Notes: generated by a model from the letters alone, not told the origin. A DNA stretch of 64,000 nucleotides from Aldehydirespirator sp965220345 (GCA_965220345.1 OZ244822.1:434001-498000); one strand, 5' to 3'. Counted from the first letter of the stretch, positions 32,352 to 42,148 are shown. Made by a program: numbers and translations.

Positions 32352-33590
32352 ATGGACACACGAGGATCCGTAGACCAACTGACCTCACAGCAGGAAGAGG
32401 CATTCCAGCAGCGTTGCCGCGACTTTCTTGACGAGCACGCCACCGGCATCTCCCTAGACGGAAAACCCGACCCTCGAGGCGAGCTTCGCTTGCAAGCAGC
32501 CCAAAAATTTCAGCAGGCTCTCGCCGATGCAGGTTTAGCCGGTTTGACTTATCCAGCCGAATACGGTGGCGCAGGTCTCACCAAAGCTCATGAACGAATT
32601 TGGCGTGACACTTACAGCAAATACCCGGACATGACTTTTGAGCTTCTGATCTCACAAGGCATGTGCCTGCCGATGCTGGCCGAATACGGCAGCCCCGAGC
32701 AGAAATCCAGATACATGGCCCGGATGATCTCCGGCCGCGATGTCTGGTGTCAAATGTTTTCTGAACCTGGGGCTGGCTCTGATGTAGCCAGTCTTCAAAC
32801 ACGAGCCGAGCGTGACGGCGACGAGTGGATCATCAACGGCCAGAAAGTTTGGACCACGCTGGCTCATTTATGCAGCTACGGGATCATCATCGCACGAACC
32901 GATCCGACAGTTCCCAAACATGCTGGGATCTCGATGCTGATTGTGCCCATGGATGCCCCCGGCGTGGAGGTGCGTCCGATTCATCAAATTGATGGCAGCA
33001 CCCATTTCAACGAGGTGTTTTTCAGCGATGTGCGCGTCTCTGCCGACAGCCTGCTCGGCGATCTCAACGACGGTTGGCGCATGGCCACCGCCATGTTGAT
33101 GTATGAGCGGGTGGCTATCGGTTCTGGAACCACCGGCGGAATAACCACCGACCGCAGCGACCGACTGATCGAAGAAGCCCGCAAGCGCGGCATAAGCAAC
33201 GACCCGAGCCTGCGACAGAAGCTGATGCGGCTACGTACGCTAGAAACATGCCTGTCGCTAGTAGCGATGCGTACCCGTGCCGAGATCAAAGCCGGACGCA
33301 CCCCTGGACCGGGCGGTTCCGTCGGCAAGCTAGCCACTGTGGCGATTGCTGATCTTCACACCGAAGTGTCGCTGGCTATCACTGGTGCGGGTGGGGTTGC
33401 CTGGGAAGATGAGTCTGATGCTTTCTGGCAACGCCAAGCGCTGGCTTCGCTTTCAGCCGGTATCGCAGGCGGCACCACCGAAATCCAGCGCAACATCATC
33501 GGTGACCGTGTGCTGGGACTGCCCCGAGATGTCAGCGTGGATAAAGGTGTTGCCTATCAGGATTTGAAAGTCGGCACTCAACGAGACTGA
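32352..33590 (+). CDS. Acyl-CoA dehydrogenase
   Basis: 412 residues with the full family order: N-terminal helical domain, MISGRDVWCQMFSEPGAGSDVASLQTRAERDG (FAD-binding signature), WIINGQKVWTTLAHLCSYGIIIARTD, ISMLIVPMDAPGVEVRPI, and C-terminal helical domain with AGIAGGTTEIQRNIIGDRVLGLPR. FAD-dependent alpha,beta-dehydrogenation of an acyl-CoA; chain length or substrate cannot be assigned. It is monocistronic by spacing (61 bases downstream to the next start), with a leaderless-type start. Confidence 0.92.
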   Translation: MDTRGSVDQLTSQQEEAFQQRCRDFLDEHATGISLDGKPDPRGELRLQAAQKFQQALADAGLAGLTYPAEYGGAGLTKAHERIWRDTYSKYPDMTFELLISQGMCLPMLAEYGSPEQKSRYMARMISGRDVWCQMFSEPGAGSDVASLQTRAERDGDEWIINGQKVWTTLAHLCSYGIIIARTDPTVPKHAGISMLIVPMDAPGVEVRPIHQIDGSTHFNEVFFSDVRVSADSLLGDLNDGWRMATAMLMYERVAIGSGTTGGITTDRSDRLIEEARKRGISNDPSLRQKLMRLRTLETCLSLVAMRTRAEIKAGRTPGPGGSVGKLATVAIADLHTEVSLAITGAGGVAWEDESDAFWQRQALASLSAGIAGGTTEIQRNIIGDRVLGLPRDVSVDKGVAYQDLKVGTQRD

Positions 33591-33654
33591 GAAGAACCAG
33601 CAGAGTCAATAGAACCGACAAAGTCACCAGAACCACACAGAGGGGGTGCGGCAA

Positions 33655-34767
33655 GTGCGTATCGGAGTTCCCAAAGAAATCAAAAGCGAGGAACGCAGGG
33701 TCGGGCTAACCCCCGACAGTGTGCGTGACATCATCGAACACGGCCATGAAGTCTTCGTTGAACGCGGCGCAGGCGCAGGGGCCGGTTTCAGCGACGACGA
33801 ATACAGCGACCGCGGCGCATTGCTCACCAACAACGCCGATGAACTGTTCGAAGCAGGCGAACTAATCGTCAAAGTCAAAGAGCCGCAAGCTCCAGAACGA
33901 GCCAGGCTGCGCTCTGACCATACCTTGTTCACCTATCTGCATCTTGCGCCTGACCCAGATCAAGCCAATGACCTGATCGCTAGCGGTGCCACCGTCATTG
34001 CTTATGAGTCAGTCACTGACCGCAAGGGACGGTTGCCTTTGCTAGCGCCGATGTCGCAGGTAGCTGGACGCATGGCGATCCAGGCCGGGGCTCACTGCCT
34101 AGAAGCCTCCGGCGGCGGTCGCGGGGTGCTACTGGGCGGGGTTCCTGGAGTGGCGGCAGCACCGGTCACGGTGATCGGCGGTGGCGTGGTTGGCAGCAAC
34201 GCCGTGCAGATGGCTCTGGGCTTGGGTGCAGAAGTAACAGTGCTGGATCGCGACGCGAGCGTGCTCGAATCATTGTCCAATCGTTTCGGACCAGCGCTGC
34301 GCACCATCTACTCAACCCCCACCAAACTGGCGCAAGCGGTTTACACAGCTGATCTTGTAGTCGGAGCGGTGCTTCTGCCTGGTGCTAGAGCGCCCCGGTT
34401 GATCACTAAGCAGATGGTGAAAGTGATGCGACCCGGCACAGTAGTAGTGGACGTAGCCATCGACCAGGGTGGCTGCGCTGAGACTTCCAAACCAACAACG
34501 CACGCTGAACCGACTTTCGTGGTTGAGGAGGTGGTGCATTACTGCGTGGCGAACATGCCTGGAGCAGTGCCACGCACCGCTACACAGGCTCTCAACAACG
34601 CCACGCTCCCCTACGTGCTCAAGCTGGCGGATCTAGGGGTAACAAAAGCAATCGCCGCTGACCGAGGACTGCAGGACGGGCTCAACGTGCGCCACGGACG
34701 CATCACCGAGCCAGCAGTAGCCGAAGCTCTGGAACTGGAATACACCGAACCCTTAGCCACGCTTTAG
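33655..34767 (+). CDS. ald: Alanine dehydrogenase
   Basis: About 370 residues. I chose GTG 33655 because GAGGGGG lies about eight bases upstream and family members begin MRIGVPKEIK; GTG 33646 is also in frame. AlaDH/PNT N-domain EERRVGLTPDSV, KVKEPQ with the catalytic Lys, and YLHLAPD with active-site His are present, and the NAD-binding domain has VIGGGVVGSNAVQMALGLGAEVTVLDRD. It interconverts L-alanine and pyruvate with NAD(H). The lone C-terminus without a membrane part excludes transhydrogenase PntA beta-type fusions. Confidence 0.92.
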   Translation: MRIGVPKEIKSEERRVGLTPDSVRDIIEHGHEVFVERGAGAGAGFSDDEYSDRGALLTNNADELFEAGELIVKVKEPQAPERARLRSDHTLFTYLHLAPDPDQANDLIASGATVIAYESVTDRKGRLPLLAPMSQVAGRMAIQAGAHCLEASGGGRGVLLGGVPGVAAAPVTVIGGGVVGSNAVQMALGLGAEVTVLDRDASVLESLSNRFGPALRTIYSTPTKLAQAVYTADLVVGAVLLPGARAPRLITKQMVKVMRPGTVVVDVAIDQGGCAETSKPTTHAEPTFVVEEVVHYCVANMPGAVPRTATQALNNATLPYVLKLADLGVTKAIAADRGLQDGLNVRHGRITEPAVAEALELEYTEPLATL

Positions 34768-34830
34768 CCCACGGGTCTCTCTCTCTCTTTCGAACTCAGG
34801 CAGCCGCTGCAGTGTTATTCGTTGAGAATG

Positions 34831-35724
34831 CTATTCGTTGAGGTGGATTGACACTGCTAGGACTGATCCGAAAACGGCGACTCCCGCTGCAATCGCCATC
34901 ACCAGCAGATTGACTTGCAGCAACTCAGCATCGTCGACTTTGAACCCGGCCAGAAGCTGCAAACCGTCGGCGCTACTGAACTGATCAATCACATAGTTGC
35001 GTAACAGCGCGTTGGTGGTCATGGCAACAGCCGCGCCGAGCATTCCCTGCACCAAGCCTTCAAGCATGAACGGCACACGAATAAACCATTTGGTAGCCCC
35101 AACTAGGCGCATGATCTCAATCTCGGTTCGACGGTTGCTGATAGCCACCGCAAGCGTGTTCAAGATCAGCAAAGTCGAAGCGCCGAGCAGCACGATTGAG
35201 CCGACGAACAGTGCCCTGCCCGTGCGGCTAGAAAGGTTCTGCACGTCACGGATCACGTCACCTGCGAAAGTGACCGTGCGAACCCCGGGCTTACCTTCGA
35301 ACTGTTTGCCGAGTTCTTCCACCACATCGGGATCAGGATCAACAGGCACCACCCGGTAATAAGGTGGCACACCCTCGGCGTTGATGATGTCCAAAACTTC
35401 GGGCGTGTCCTCAAAGAACTCTCTGAACTCCTCATAGGACTGCTGACGGTCTACATATTCCCAGCGCTGCACGCCCGGGCTTTCGCTGAGCTGGTTACGG
35501 ACGTTGACATCTTCGGCACTTCCGTCATCTGAGTTCATCCAGACAATGAACTCGACACCGTCCTGCCAGCGTGCAGTGGCACCATCTACGGCCACTTGGA
35601 ACAACATGAAGCCCCCGAACATGGCCAGAGACACACCCACCGTGACCACGGTGGCCACCGCAAGCAAGACGTTACGCCACAGGTTTTGACCCGTTTCACG
35701 CAGCACATATCGAAGACTGAACAT
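34831..35724 (-). CDS. ftsX: Cell division permease FtsX
   Basis: 297 residues: cytoplasmic start FSLRYVLRETGQNLWRNV, TM1 (VLLAVATVVTVGVSLAMFGGFML), an extracellular domain of about 130 residues (EFIVWMNSDDGS ... TVTFAGDV), then three TMs around FVGSIVLLGASTLLILNTLAVAIS, the RRTEIEIMRLVGAT coupling segment, and the C-terminal pair. FtsX with FtsE controls peptidoglycan hydrolases at the septum; in actinobacteria the extracellular loop contacts a RipC-type hydrolase. It follows ftsE after 93 bases. Confidence 0.94.
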   Translation of the reverse strand: MFSLRYVLRETGQNLWRNVLLAVATVVTVGVSLAMFGGFMLFQVAVDGATARWQDGVEFIVWMNSDDGSAEDVNVRNQLSESPGVQRWEYVDRQQSYEEFREFFEDTPEVLDIINAEGVPPYYRVVPVDPDPDVVEELGKQFEGKPGVRTVTFAGDVIRDVQNLSSRTGRALFVGSIVLLGASTLLILNTLAVAISNRRTEIEIMRLVGATKWFIRVPFMLEGLVQGMLGAAVAMTTNALLRNYVIDQFSSADGLQLLAGFKVDDAELLQVNLLVMAIAAGVAVFGSVLAVSIHLNE

Positions 35725-35817
35725 GGTTGTCGCTGCTATCTCTTGCGACTACGGCAGCGGGTGTCTTTGACTGCTGTGGCGACGGAGATCACGAGATATT
35801 ACTGAGTTCATGAGGGA

Positions 35818-36495
35818 TTACTGGTAGACACCGCGGGCTTGGTCACGCACCACCATCCCTCGGTCGAGTTCCACCACACGCTGACGCATACTGTCGACGA
35901 TGCTGCGGTCATGGGTAGCCATCACCACGGTGGTGCCGATCTCGTTGATCCGCTCCAGCAATCCCATGATGCCAACCGACGTGTTGGGATCAAGGTTGCC
36001 GGTGGGTTCATCAGCTAGAAGGATCAGCGGCCGGTTCACAAAAGCCCGTGCTATCGAAACCCGCTGCTGCTCACCTCCAGACAACTCATGCGGGAAGCGG
36101 TTCATTTTGCGCGCCAGTCCAACCAGTTCCAAAATGGCGGGCACTTGACGTTTAATGACCTGCGGGCCTTTGCCGATCACCTCCAAAGCAAAAGCCACAT
36201 TCTCAGACACAGTCTTTTTTTGCAGCAACTTGTAGTCCTGGAACACGTAGCCGATATTGCGGCGCAAAAAAGGCACCCTCCAGTCGCTGAGCCTGCCAAT
36301 GTCACGACCGGCTACGAATATCCTTCCATGCTCGGGCACGTCTTCACGGTTAAGCAAGCGGATAAACGTTGATTTGCCTGAACCCGACGGACCCACAAGA
36401 AAAACGAACTCGCCTTTGCCGATATCAATGTTGACATCACGCAAAGCCACCACATCGCCTTTGAACACCTTAGTGACCTTCTCCATCTTGATCAT
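35818..36495 (-). CDS. ftsE: Cell division ATP-binding protein FtsE
   Basis: 225 residues: Walker A GPSGSGKSTFIRLL, Q-loop YVFQDYKLLQKKTV, signature LSGGEQQRVSIARAF, Walker B LILLADEPTGNLDP, and H-loop MATHDRSIV. It begins IKMEKVTKVFKGDVVALRDV, typical of FtsE. It is the ATPase partner of FtsX. The ATG overlaps the last base of the prfB stop, so the genes are tightly coupled. Confidence 0.95.
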   Translation of the reverse strand: MIKMEKVTKVFKGDVVALRDVNIDIGKGEFVFLVGPSGSGKSTFIRLLNREDVPEHGRIFVAGRDIGRLSDWRVPFLRRNIGYVFQDYKLLQKKTVSENVAFALEVIGKGPQVIKRQVPAILELVGLARKMNRFPHELSGGEQQRVSIARAFVNRPLILLADEPTGNLDPNTSVGIMGLLERINEIGTTVVMATHDRSIVDSMRQRVVELDRGMVVRDQARGVYQ

Positions 36496-37667
36496 CAGGT
36501 GTCCCTTCCGTCTGCGGGGGCCGTAGCGACGCTACCAGCAGCCTGCTGTGGTGCTGCGTCCCCCGAAGCACGACTCCAGCGCAGCCAAGACTCCATAAAA
36601 GGATTCAGGTCACCGCCGAGCACCGCATCAATATTGGGGGTCTCGAAACGGGTGCGCTGATCCTTGACCATCTGATAAGGCTGCATCACATAGCTGCGGA
36701 TCTGGCTACCGAAACCGACTTTCTGCTGCTCTCCCTTAATGCCAGCGATTTCATCAGCTAGACGCTTACGTTCCAGATTCAAAAGTTTGGCGGCCAGCAT
36801 CTGCATAGCTCGATCTTTGTTCTGATGCTGGCTGCGCTCATTCTGACAGCTAGTAACAATACCGGTAGGCAGATGCGTGATCCGCACCGCGGAGTCAGTG
36901 ACGTTTACATGCTGACCCCCAGCACCAGAGGAACGGTATGTGTCAACCCGTAGATCCTTTTCTTCGATGTTCACCTGATCTGAGACCTCATCAAAGAAAG
37001 GTGCCACATCTACCGCAGTGAAAGCTGTCTGACGTTTGCCTTCATTGTTGAACGGAGAGATCCGCACTAGGCGATGAACTCCATGCTCACTGCGCATCCA
37101 GCCATACGCACAACGGCCTTTCACCAGAAAGTCAACGCTGGAATAACCAGCTTCGGTGCCTTCGGAGAGAGCTGTCACTTCTAGTTCGAAGCCGCGCCGC
37201 TCAGCCCAGCGGCGATACATCCGTAGCAGCATCTCGGCCCAGTCCTGCGAGTCGGTGCCTCCTTCACCAGATTTGATCTGACAAACCGCGTCGCGCTCAT
37301 CAAACTCCCCAGTGAACAGCGAACGCAACTCTAGATCATCGAAACGCTCAGAAATTTCGGCTACTAAACGTTTGGTCTCATCAGCACTGTCAGCGTCGCC
37401 TTCCTCCACAGCAAGCAGGTTGAGGGTTTCAGCGTCTGAGATGTTGGCATCAAGGCGGTCAAAAAGTGTTAGATCATCGTTGACCGCTGCTAGTTCGGAA
37501 GTGACAGCACGGGCGCGTTCGGGTTGATCCCAAAGATCAGGCCGCGACGACTCAGCTTCAAGCTGCGGCAGGCGGGCTCGCAGCGCGCCAATCCGTAGAT
37601 ACTCCTCAGCCTGCTGGTGACGGGCTCTCAGCCGTCGCAGCTCATCAACGAAATCCTGAACGGTCAG
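36495..37667 (-). CDS. prfB: Peptide chain release factor 2, unusual start
   Basis: The frame encodes RF2 with the SPF anticodon tripeptide (ISPFNNEGKRQTAF) and GGQ catalytic loop (SSGAGGQHVNVTDSAVR). It recognises UGA and UAA. The canonical N-terminus (DELRRLRARHQQAEEYL, RPDLWDQPERARAV) is coded in frame well upstream of the first GTG at 37409. However, between the preceding in-frame stop (about 37679) and that GTG there is no ATG, GTG or TTG. The best in-frame choice is CTG 37667 (390 residues, GGTGAG just upstream). Alternatively GTG 37677 starts in another frame that runs into UGA 37647-37645 and needs a +1 shift. It lies 22 bases after the secA stop. Confidence 0.85.
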   Translation of the reverse strand: MTVQDFVDELRRLRARHQQAEEYLRIGALRARLPQLEAESSRPDLWDQPERARAVTSELAAVNDDLTLFDRLDANISDAETLNLLAVEEGDADSADETKRLVAEISERFDDLELRSLFTGEFDERDAVCQIKSGEGGTDSQDWAEMLLRMYRRWAERRGFELEVTALSEGTEAGYSSVDFLVKGRCAYGWMRSEHGVHRLVRISPFNNEGKRQTAFTAVDVAPFFDEVSDQVNIEEKDLRVDTYRSSGAGGQHVNVTDSAVRITHLPTGIVTSCQNERSQHQNKDRAMQMLAAKLLNLERKRLADEIAGIKGEQQKVGFGSQIRSYVMQPYQMVKDQRTRFETPNIDAVLGGDLNPFMESWLRWSRASGDAAPQQAAGSVATAPADGRDT

Positions 37668-37689
37668 GACTGCTCACCGCCCGCCGGGC

Positions 37690-40452
37690 TCAGAGCCGGT
37701 TAACGCGGCCACAGCACATCTTGTACTTCTTGCCGCTATCGCAGGGGCACGGCTCATTGCGCCCCACCTTCTCAGCCGCACTCTTCACCAGCGGTGTCTG
37801 GCTCATCTGACGGTTCGACACAGATCGCGTCGCTAATCCTGCTGAAGCTCCTGCCGAGACTGTTGCCCCCGACAAACCCGGCGATCCCGAAGAGCTTTGC
37901 ACGCCTGCGCCCACCAGCTCCCGTGCAGCACCCGAGTCTTTGCCTGCGGTTACTCCAGTGAGGCGCGAAGCGTCGTCGGGCACGCTCTGGGCGAGCTGCA
38001 CATGCATCACGTAACGCACGAAGTCCATCGCAACGCTGTCCATCATTTGCCCGAACATGTTGAAGCCCTCACGTTGCCATTCTGTGGCCGGGTCTTTTTG
38101 GCCCATGGCTCGCAGATGGATACCTTCACGCAGGAGATCCATCTCATGAAGATGCGAACGCCACTTCTGATCAATCAGACGCAGCATCACTTGACGCTCC
38201 ACCTGACGCATAACATCTTCGCCGAGTTCAGCTTCACGGTCGCGGTAATGGTCGCTGGCAGCGGCGTTTACTGTCTCGGAAAGCTCAGCTTGGGTGGTGA
38301 TCGTCTCTAGGCTCTCGCTAGAAACCCCGCCGGGCCACAATCCGGCTAAGTCGGTCGCTAAGGACTCGATATCCCATTCCTCGCAATGCTCGGAGCTGCA
38401 ATGGGTGTTGATCGCTTTGTCTAGAGCCGTCTGGAGATGTTCTAAAGCTTCTGAACGCAGGTCCGAGTCGTCAAGGATCTGGGCTCGACGTCGGTAGATC
38501 ACCTTACGCTGCTCGTTCATCACTTCGTCGTATTTCAAAACGTTCTTGCGGGTTTCAGCGTTGCGCTGCTCAACGGTGTTTTGAGCACGTTCGATCGCTT
38601 TGGTCACCATGCCCGCCTCAATGGGCACATCATCGGGCAGTGCCCGGTCCATCACCCAGTTCATGGCACCAGTAGCGAAACGGGTCATCAGCTCATCTTG
38701 CAACGAAAGGTAGAAGCGGCTCTCGCCTGGATCACCTTGACGACCCGAACGACCTCTGAGCTGATTATCGATACGGCGGCTCTCGTGGCGCTCAGTTCCC
38801 AGCACGTAGAGCCCCCCCAGCTCAAGAACCTCTTCACGCTCAGCGTCAGTGGCAGCGGAATGTTTAGCAGTCAGCTCCGTCAAGCGGCGGGCACCGTCGG
38901 GTGTCTCAGCATCAAGTCCTTCAGATTTCAGATCACGTCGCGCCAAGCCCTCAGGATTACCGCCAAGCAGAATGTCCACGCCACGGCCAGCCATGTTGGT
39001 GGCCACGGTTACCGCTCCGAGCCGGCCTGCTTGAGTGACGATCTCGGCTTCGCGGTGATGCTGCTTGGCGTTGAGCACTGCGTGGCTAACACCATGTTTG
39101 TCCAAAAGGCGCGACAGTTTCTCGGACTTCTCCACCGACACAGTTCCTACCAGCACCGGCTGGCCGCGTTCGTAACGTTCGATGATGTCAGTTACGCAGG
39201 CCTCGAACTTGGCATCTTCGGTCTTGTAAATCAGATCACCACGGTCGTCACGGACCGTCGGACGGTTAGTAGGAATCGTCACCACATGCAGGTTGTAGGT
39301 AGAGGCAAACTCACTGGCCTCGGTCTCGGCGGTTCCAGTCATGCCTGCAAGACGCTCATACATGCGGTAATAGTTCTGCAAAGTGATGGTGGCCAAAGTT
39401 TGATTCTCTTCTTTGATGGCCACCCCCTCTTTGGCCTCCACCGCCTGATGTAACCCGTCAGACCAGCGCCGACCATCAAGCACACGCCCAGTGAACTCAT
39501 CAACGATCTTCACACGGTTGTGCTCCACGATGTAGTCACGATCACGACGGTAAAGCTCTTTGGCTCGCAACGCCGCTTGCAGCTGATGCACCAGGTTCTG
39601 AGCCACCATGTCATAGAGATTCTCAATGCCAAGCGCCTTCTCAACGGCATGCACCCCCTCCTCAAGGGGTGCCACAGTGCGCTTCTCTTCGTCGACCTCA
39701 TAGTGGACATCACGTTGCAAGCCTTTAGCGATACCAGCAAAGCGCGTATAAAGCCTGGCTGCGTCAGCGACTTGGCCGCTGATAATTAGCGGAGTGCGTG
39801 CCTCATCAATAAGGATTGAGTCGATCTCATCAACGATGCAGTAGTGATGGTTGCGCTGCACTTGATCGGCTCGGTTCATGCTCATGTTGTCGCGCAGATA
39901 GTCGAAACCGAACTCGTTGTTGGTGCCGTAAGTCACGTCGCAGGCATACTGCTGACGTTTGTGTTCAGGGCGGTAGTCGCCAGGAACGATCAGTCCGACG
40001 GTCAGGCCCAGCCATTTGAACAACTCACCCATCCATTCGGCATCGCGGCTTGCAAGATAATCGTTGACGGTCACCACATGGACTCCCTTGTTGGTGAGTC
40101 CAGTCAGGTAAACCGGCAAAGTAGAGGTGAGGGTCTTGCCTTCACCGGTGCGCATCTCAGCCACGGCACCCCAATGCAAAGCGGCACCGCCGACGAGCTG
40201 CACGTCGTAATGCCGCTGGCCGAGCACCCGCACCGAAGCTTCACGCACCACCGCGAAGGCTTCCAGCAGCAGATCGTCGGGCTGTTCTCCGCGCTCTAGA
40301 CGGCCACGGAACTCGCCGGTGCGGGCTTTGAGGGCATCATCGTCAAGTCGTTGCATTTCGGGTTCGAGCGCGTTGATGTCAGGCACCAAGGCTTGCAGAT
40401 CTCTGAGCTTGCGGCCTTCGCCTGAGCGCAGCACTCTTTTGAAAAGCGACAT
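37690..40452 (-). CDS. secA: Preprotein translocase ATPase SecA
   Basis: 920 residues: MRTGEGKTLTSTLPVYL (Walker A), VTVNDYLASRDAEWM, YCIVDEIDSILIDEARTPL (Walker B), the preprotein cross-linking domain, helicase domain 2 with VTVATNMAGRGVDILLGGNP and QLRGRSGRQGDPGESRFYLSLQDELM, helical wing/scaffold, and a C-terminal SEC-C zinc motif EPCPCDSGKKYKMCCG. It drives Sec-dependent export; the Calx-beta proteins and others here with signal peptides would use it. It has an AAGAAG ribosome binding site and is first in the secA-prfB-ftsE-ftsX run. Confidence 0.97.
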   Translation of the reverse strand: MSLFKRVLRSGEGRKLRDLQALVPDINALEPEMQRLDDDALKARTGEFRGRLERGEQPDDLLLEAFAVVREASVRVLGQRHYDVQLVGGAALHWGAVAEMRTGEGKTLTSTLPVYLTGLTNKGVHVVTVNDYLASRDAEWMGELFKWLGLTVGLIVPGDYRPEHKRQQYACDVTYGTNNEFGFDYLRDNMSMNRADQVQRNHHYCIVDEIDSILIDEARTPLIISGQVADAARLYTRFAGIAKGLQRDVHYEVDEEKRTVAPLEEGVHAVEKALGIENLYDMVAQNLVHQLQAALRAKELYRRDRDYIVEHNRVKIVDEFTGRVLDGRRWSDGLHQAVEAKEGVAIKEENQTLATITLQNYYRMYERLAGMTGTAETEASEFASTYNLHVVTIPTNRPTVRDDRGDLIYKTEDAKFEACVTDIIERYERGQPVLVGTVSVEKSEKLSRLLDKHGVSHAVLNAKQHHREAEIVTQAGRLGAVTVATNMAGRGVDILLGGNPEGLARRDLKSEGLDAETPDGARRLTELTAKHSAATDAEREEVLELGGLYVLGTERHESRRIDNQLRGRSGRQGDPGESRFYLSLQDELMTRFATGAMNWVMDRALPDDVPIEAGMVTKAIERAQNTVEQRNAETRKNVLKYDEVMNEQRKVIYRRRAQILDDSDLRSEALEHLQTALDKAINTHCSSEHCEEWDIESLATDLAGLWPGGVSSESLETITTQAELSETVNAAASDHYRDREAELGEDVMRQVERQVMLRLIDQKWRSHLHEMDLLREGIHLRAMGQKDPATEWQREGFNMFGQMMDSVAMDFVRYVMHVQLAQSVPDDASRLTGVTAGKDSGAARELVGAGVQSSSGSPGLSGATVSAGASAGLATRSVSNRQMSQTPLVKSAAEKVGRNEPCPCDSGKKYKMCCGRVNRL

Positions 40453-40586
40453 CTTCTTAATTGCCTGTTCTTGATTGCCTGATTTGTTGTTGTGTGGCTT
40501 GCTGGGGTTGTATGACTTGTTGGTATTGCTGTTCTTATATTGCTTGACTTGTGGTCTCGGTCTAGTGACTTTGCTGCTAGTGGCTG

Positions 40587-41231
40587 CTAGCCAGCTTCGT
40601 CGATGAGGCCGACCGCTCCGTCTTCGCGGCGATACACCACTGCTGAACGGCCGGTGGCGGAGTTAATAAAAAAGAAGAACCCGTGCTCCATCAGATCCAT
40701 TTTTAGTGCCGCCTCCTCGGGTGAGAGCGGCCCAAGATGAAAACGTTTGGTTTTGACGATCCGCAGTTCCGGCTCAGGCTCAAACTCAGTTCTGGTATCA
40801 GACTCGGTGCCAGACTCTGATGCAGACACCGACTCTGATCCAGGGCCGGGTTGGCCGAAGACTTCGAACTGTGCATCTGCGGGTTCGCCAGTGCGAATCG
40901 TATCGCCGCGACCGTGATGGCGTTTCTGGAGTTTGGTACGCAGTTTGCGTATCTGGCGCTCCAGTTTGGCTTCGGCAAGATCCACAGCCACGAAAGCATC
41001 CGGGGCATCAACCTTGCAACGCAGATGATGGCCGCGTCCAGTGAGGGTCACCTCGCAGGTCTGGTTGTCAACGATGCGCGGGTTGCGAGCCTCGGCGAAA
41101 TGCACTTCGGCGGTATCGAGTTCGTCCATGTAACGGTCGAGCTGGCCGATTTTGGCTCGCACCACCTCATCAAGACGCGGGGTTATTGCCACGTTGCGGC
41201 TACTGATCGAAATCTCCAACTGAAACCTCAC
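40587..41231 (-). CDS. hpf: Long-form ribosome hibernation promoting factor
   Basis: 214 residues. The N-terminal S30AE domain (EISISSRNVAITPRLDEVVRAKIGQLDRY ... VHFAEARNPRIV ... HHLRCKVDAPDAFVAVDLA) is joined by a Glu/Ser-rich linker (near 115-150) to the C-terminal dimerisation domain (IVKTKRFHLGPLSPEEAALKMDLMEHGFFFFI). Long HPF makes inactive 100S ribosome dimers. GTG 41231 and the in-frame TTG four codons later are both possible starts. Three tandem AACTTGTTCGGG units lie just upstream. Confidence 0.93.
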   Translation of the reverse strand: MRFQLEISISSRNVAITPRLDEVVRAKIGQLDRYMDELDTAEVHFAEARNPRIVDNQTCEVTLTGRGHHLRCKVDAPDAFVAVDLAEAKLERQIRKLRTKLQKRHHGRGDTIRTGEPADAQFEVFGQPGPGSESVSASESGTESDTRTEFEPEPELRIVKTKRFHLGPLSPEEAALKMDLMEHGFFFFINSATGRSAVVYRREDGAVGLIDEAG

Positions 41232-41288
41232 ATTAACTTGTTCGGGAACTTGTTCGGGGAACTTGTTCGGGCAAGCTTTGAAGTGCTT

Positions 41289-41927
41289 TCATGGTAGAGG
41301 CAACGCAGCGGGCTGCCGCGATGTCTGAGTCGCCGCTGTTGCTACTGCCGCCAACACACTCAAGGCACCGCCTGCTCGCAGCGCCGCAGCAGCAGCACGC
41401 AGCGTTGACCCTGTGGTACATACGTCGTCAACCAGCATTACCGAACCGCTCAAAGGGCCACCGCAAAACGAAAGTTCGGGACCGTGCAGGCGCCCCTGTA
41501 ATGTTCGATCCGTTTGGGGCTGGTTATCGGTGCGGCGCAACAAGCGGCGGGTTTTGGCGTGCAAACGACGTGCCAGGGCGCGGGCAAGAAGTTCGGCAGG
41601 GTCAAAGCCACGCTGACGACGGTGGCCGGGACTGCAGGGAACCCAGGTGACCAAACTGGCACGCGCGGCTTGTGATGCGCCGACTACCTGTGCCATTCGA
41701 TCGGTGATTGGCGTGACTGCGGCAGTGAGACGGCCGTATTTCAAGGCGCGAACTAGTTCAGCAGCGTCTCCTTCATGGTGCCAAGCGACCCACAGCGTGT
41801 CTAAGCCTGCTATCGGACAGGAACTGAAACCATGCGAGATCTCCGAGTTCGTGTCCGAGATCTCCAGATTCGTGTCCAAGACCGCGCGGTCATCGGGCAT
41901 CCCCTGAACGAACTGCCTGCTTTGCAT
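41289..41927 (-). CDS. comF: ComF family phosphoribosyltransferase-like protein
   Basis: 212 residues, length typical. LVRALKYGRLTAAVTPI, WVPCSPGHRRQRGFDPAELLARALA and the PRPP loop VMLVDDVCTTGSTLRAAAAALR identify ComFC/GntX-like proteins involved in DNA uptake or handling. The zinc-finger N-terminus common in ComFC is replaced by a short Asp/Ser-rich segment with a seven-residue repeat (DTNLEIS/DTNSEIS). It is placed before hpf, a frequent actinobacterial arrangement. Confidence 0.87.
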   Translation of the reverse strand: MQSRQFVQGMPDDRAVLDTNLEISDTNSEISHGFSSCPIAGLDTLWVAWHHEGDAAELVRALKYGRLTAAVTPITDRMAQVVGASQAARASLVTWVPCSPGHRRQRGFDPAELLARALARRLHAKTRRLLRRTDNQPQTDRTLQGRLHGPELSFCGGPLSGSVMLVDDVCTTGSTLRAAAAALRAGGALSVLAAVATAATQTSRQPAALPLP

Positions 41928-42148
41928 ACGCTCATAATACCTGAAAATACTCTTAAATACACTTTAGACCTGCAAAAAAATTCTGCAACAGATTGGTAGT
42001 AAAGGAGATGGTAGTAGAGGATTGGTTAATAAAGGGAGAGGGAAGGTTGATGGTGCCTTTTGCAGGTTCGGGGCTTCGGAGGCTTGAGCGTTTCGCTGTG
42101 AAGGCCAAGACTGCTAGTTGATACGAACTTGCCCCGATGCCAGAAAGT

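Noticed and set aside
37560..37660. Canonical CUU UGA C frameshift site in prfB
   Set aside because: The corresponding place reads TAT CTA CGG in the open frame, so no shift is needed there; only a vestige remains.
38581..39453. 290-codon plus-strand ORF inside secA
   Set aside because: Shadow of a well-conserved secA coding sequence on the other strand; no RBS or family features.
41928..42148. 37-codon ORF after AAAGGAG near 42008
   Set aside because: RBS-to-start spacing is too short and the product has no recognisable features.
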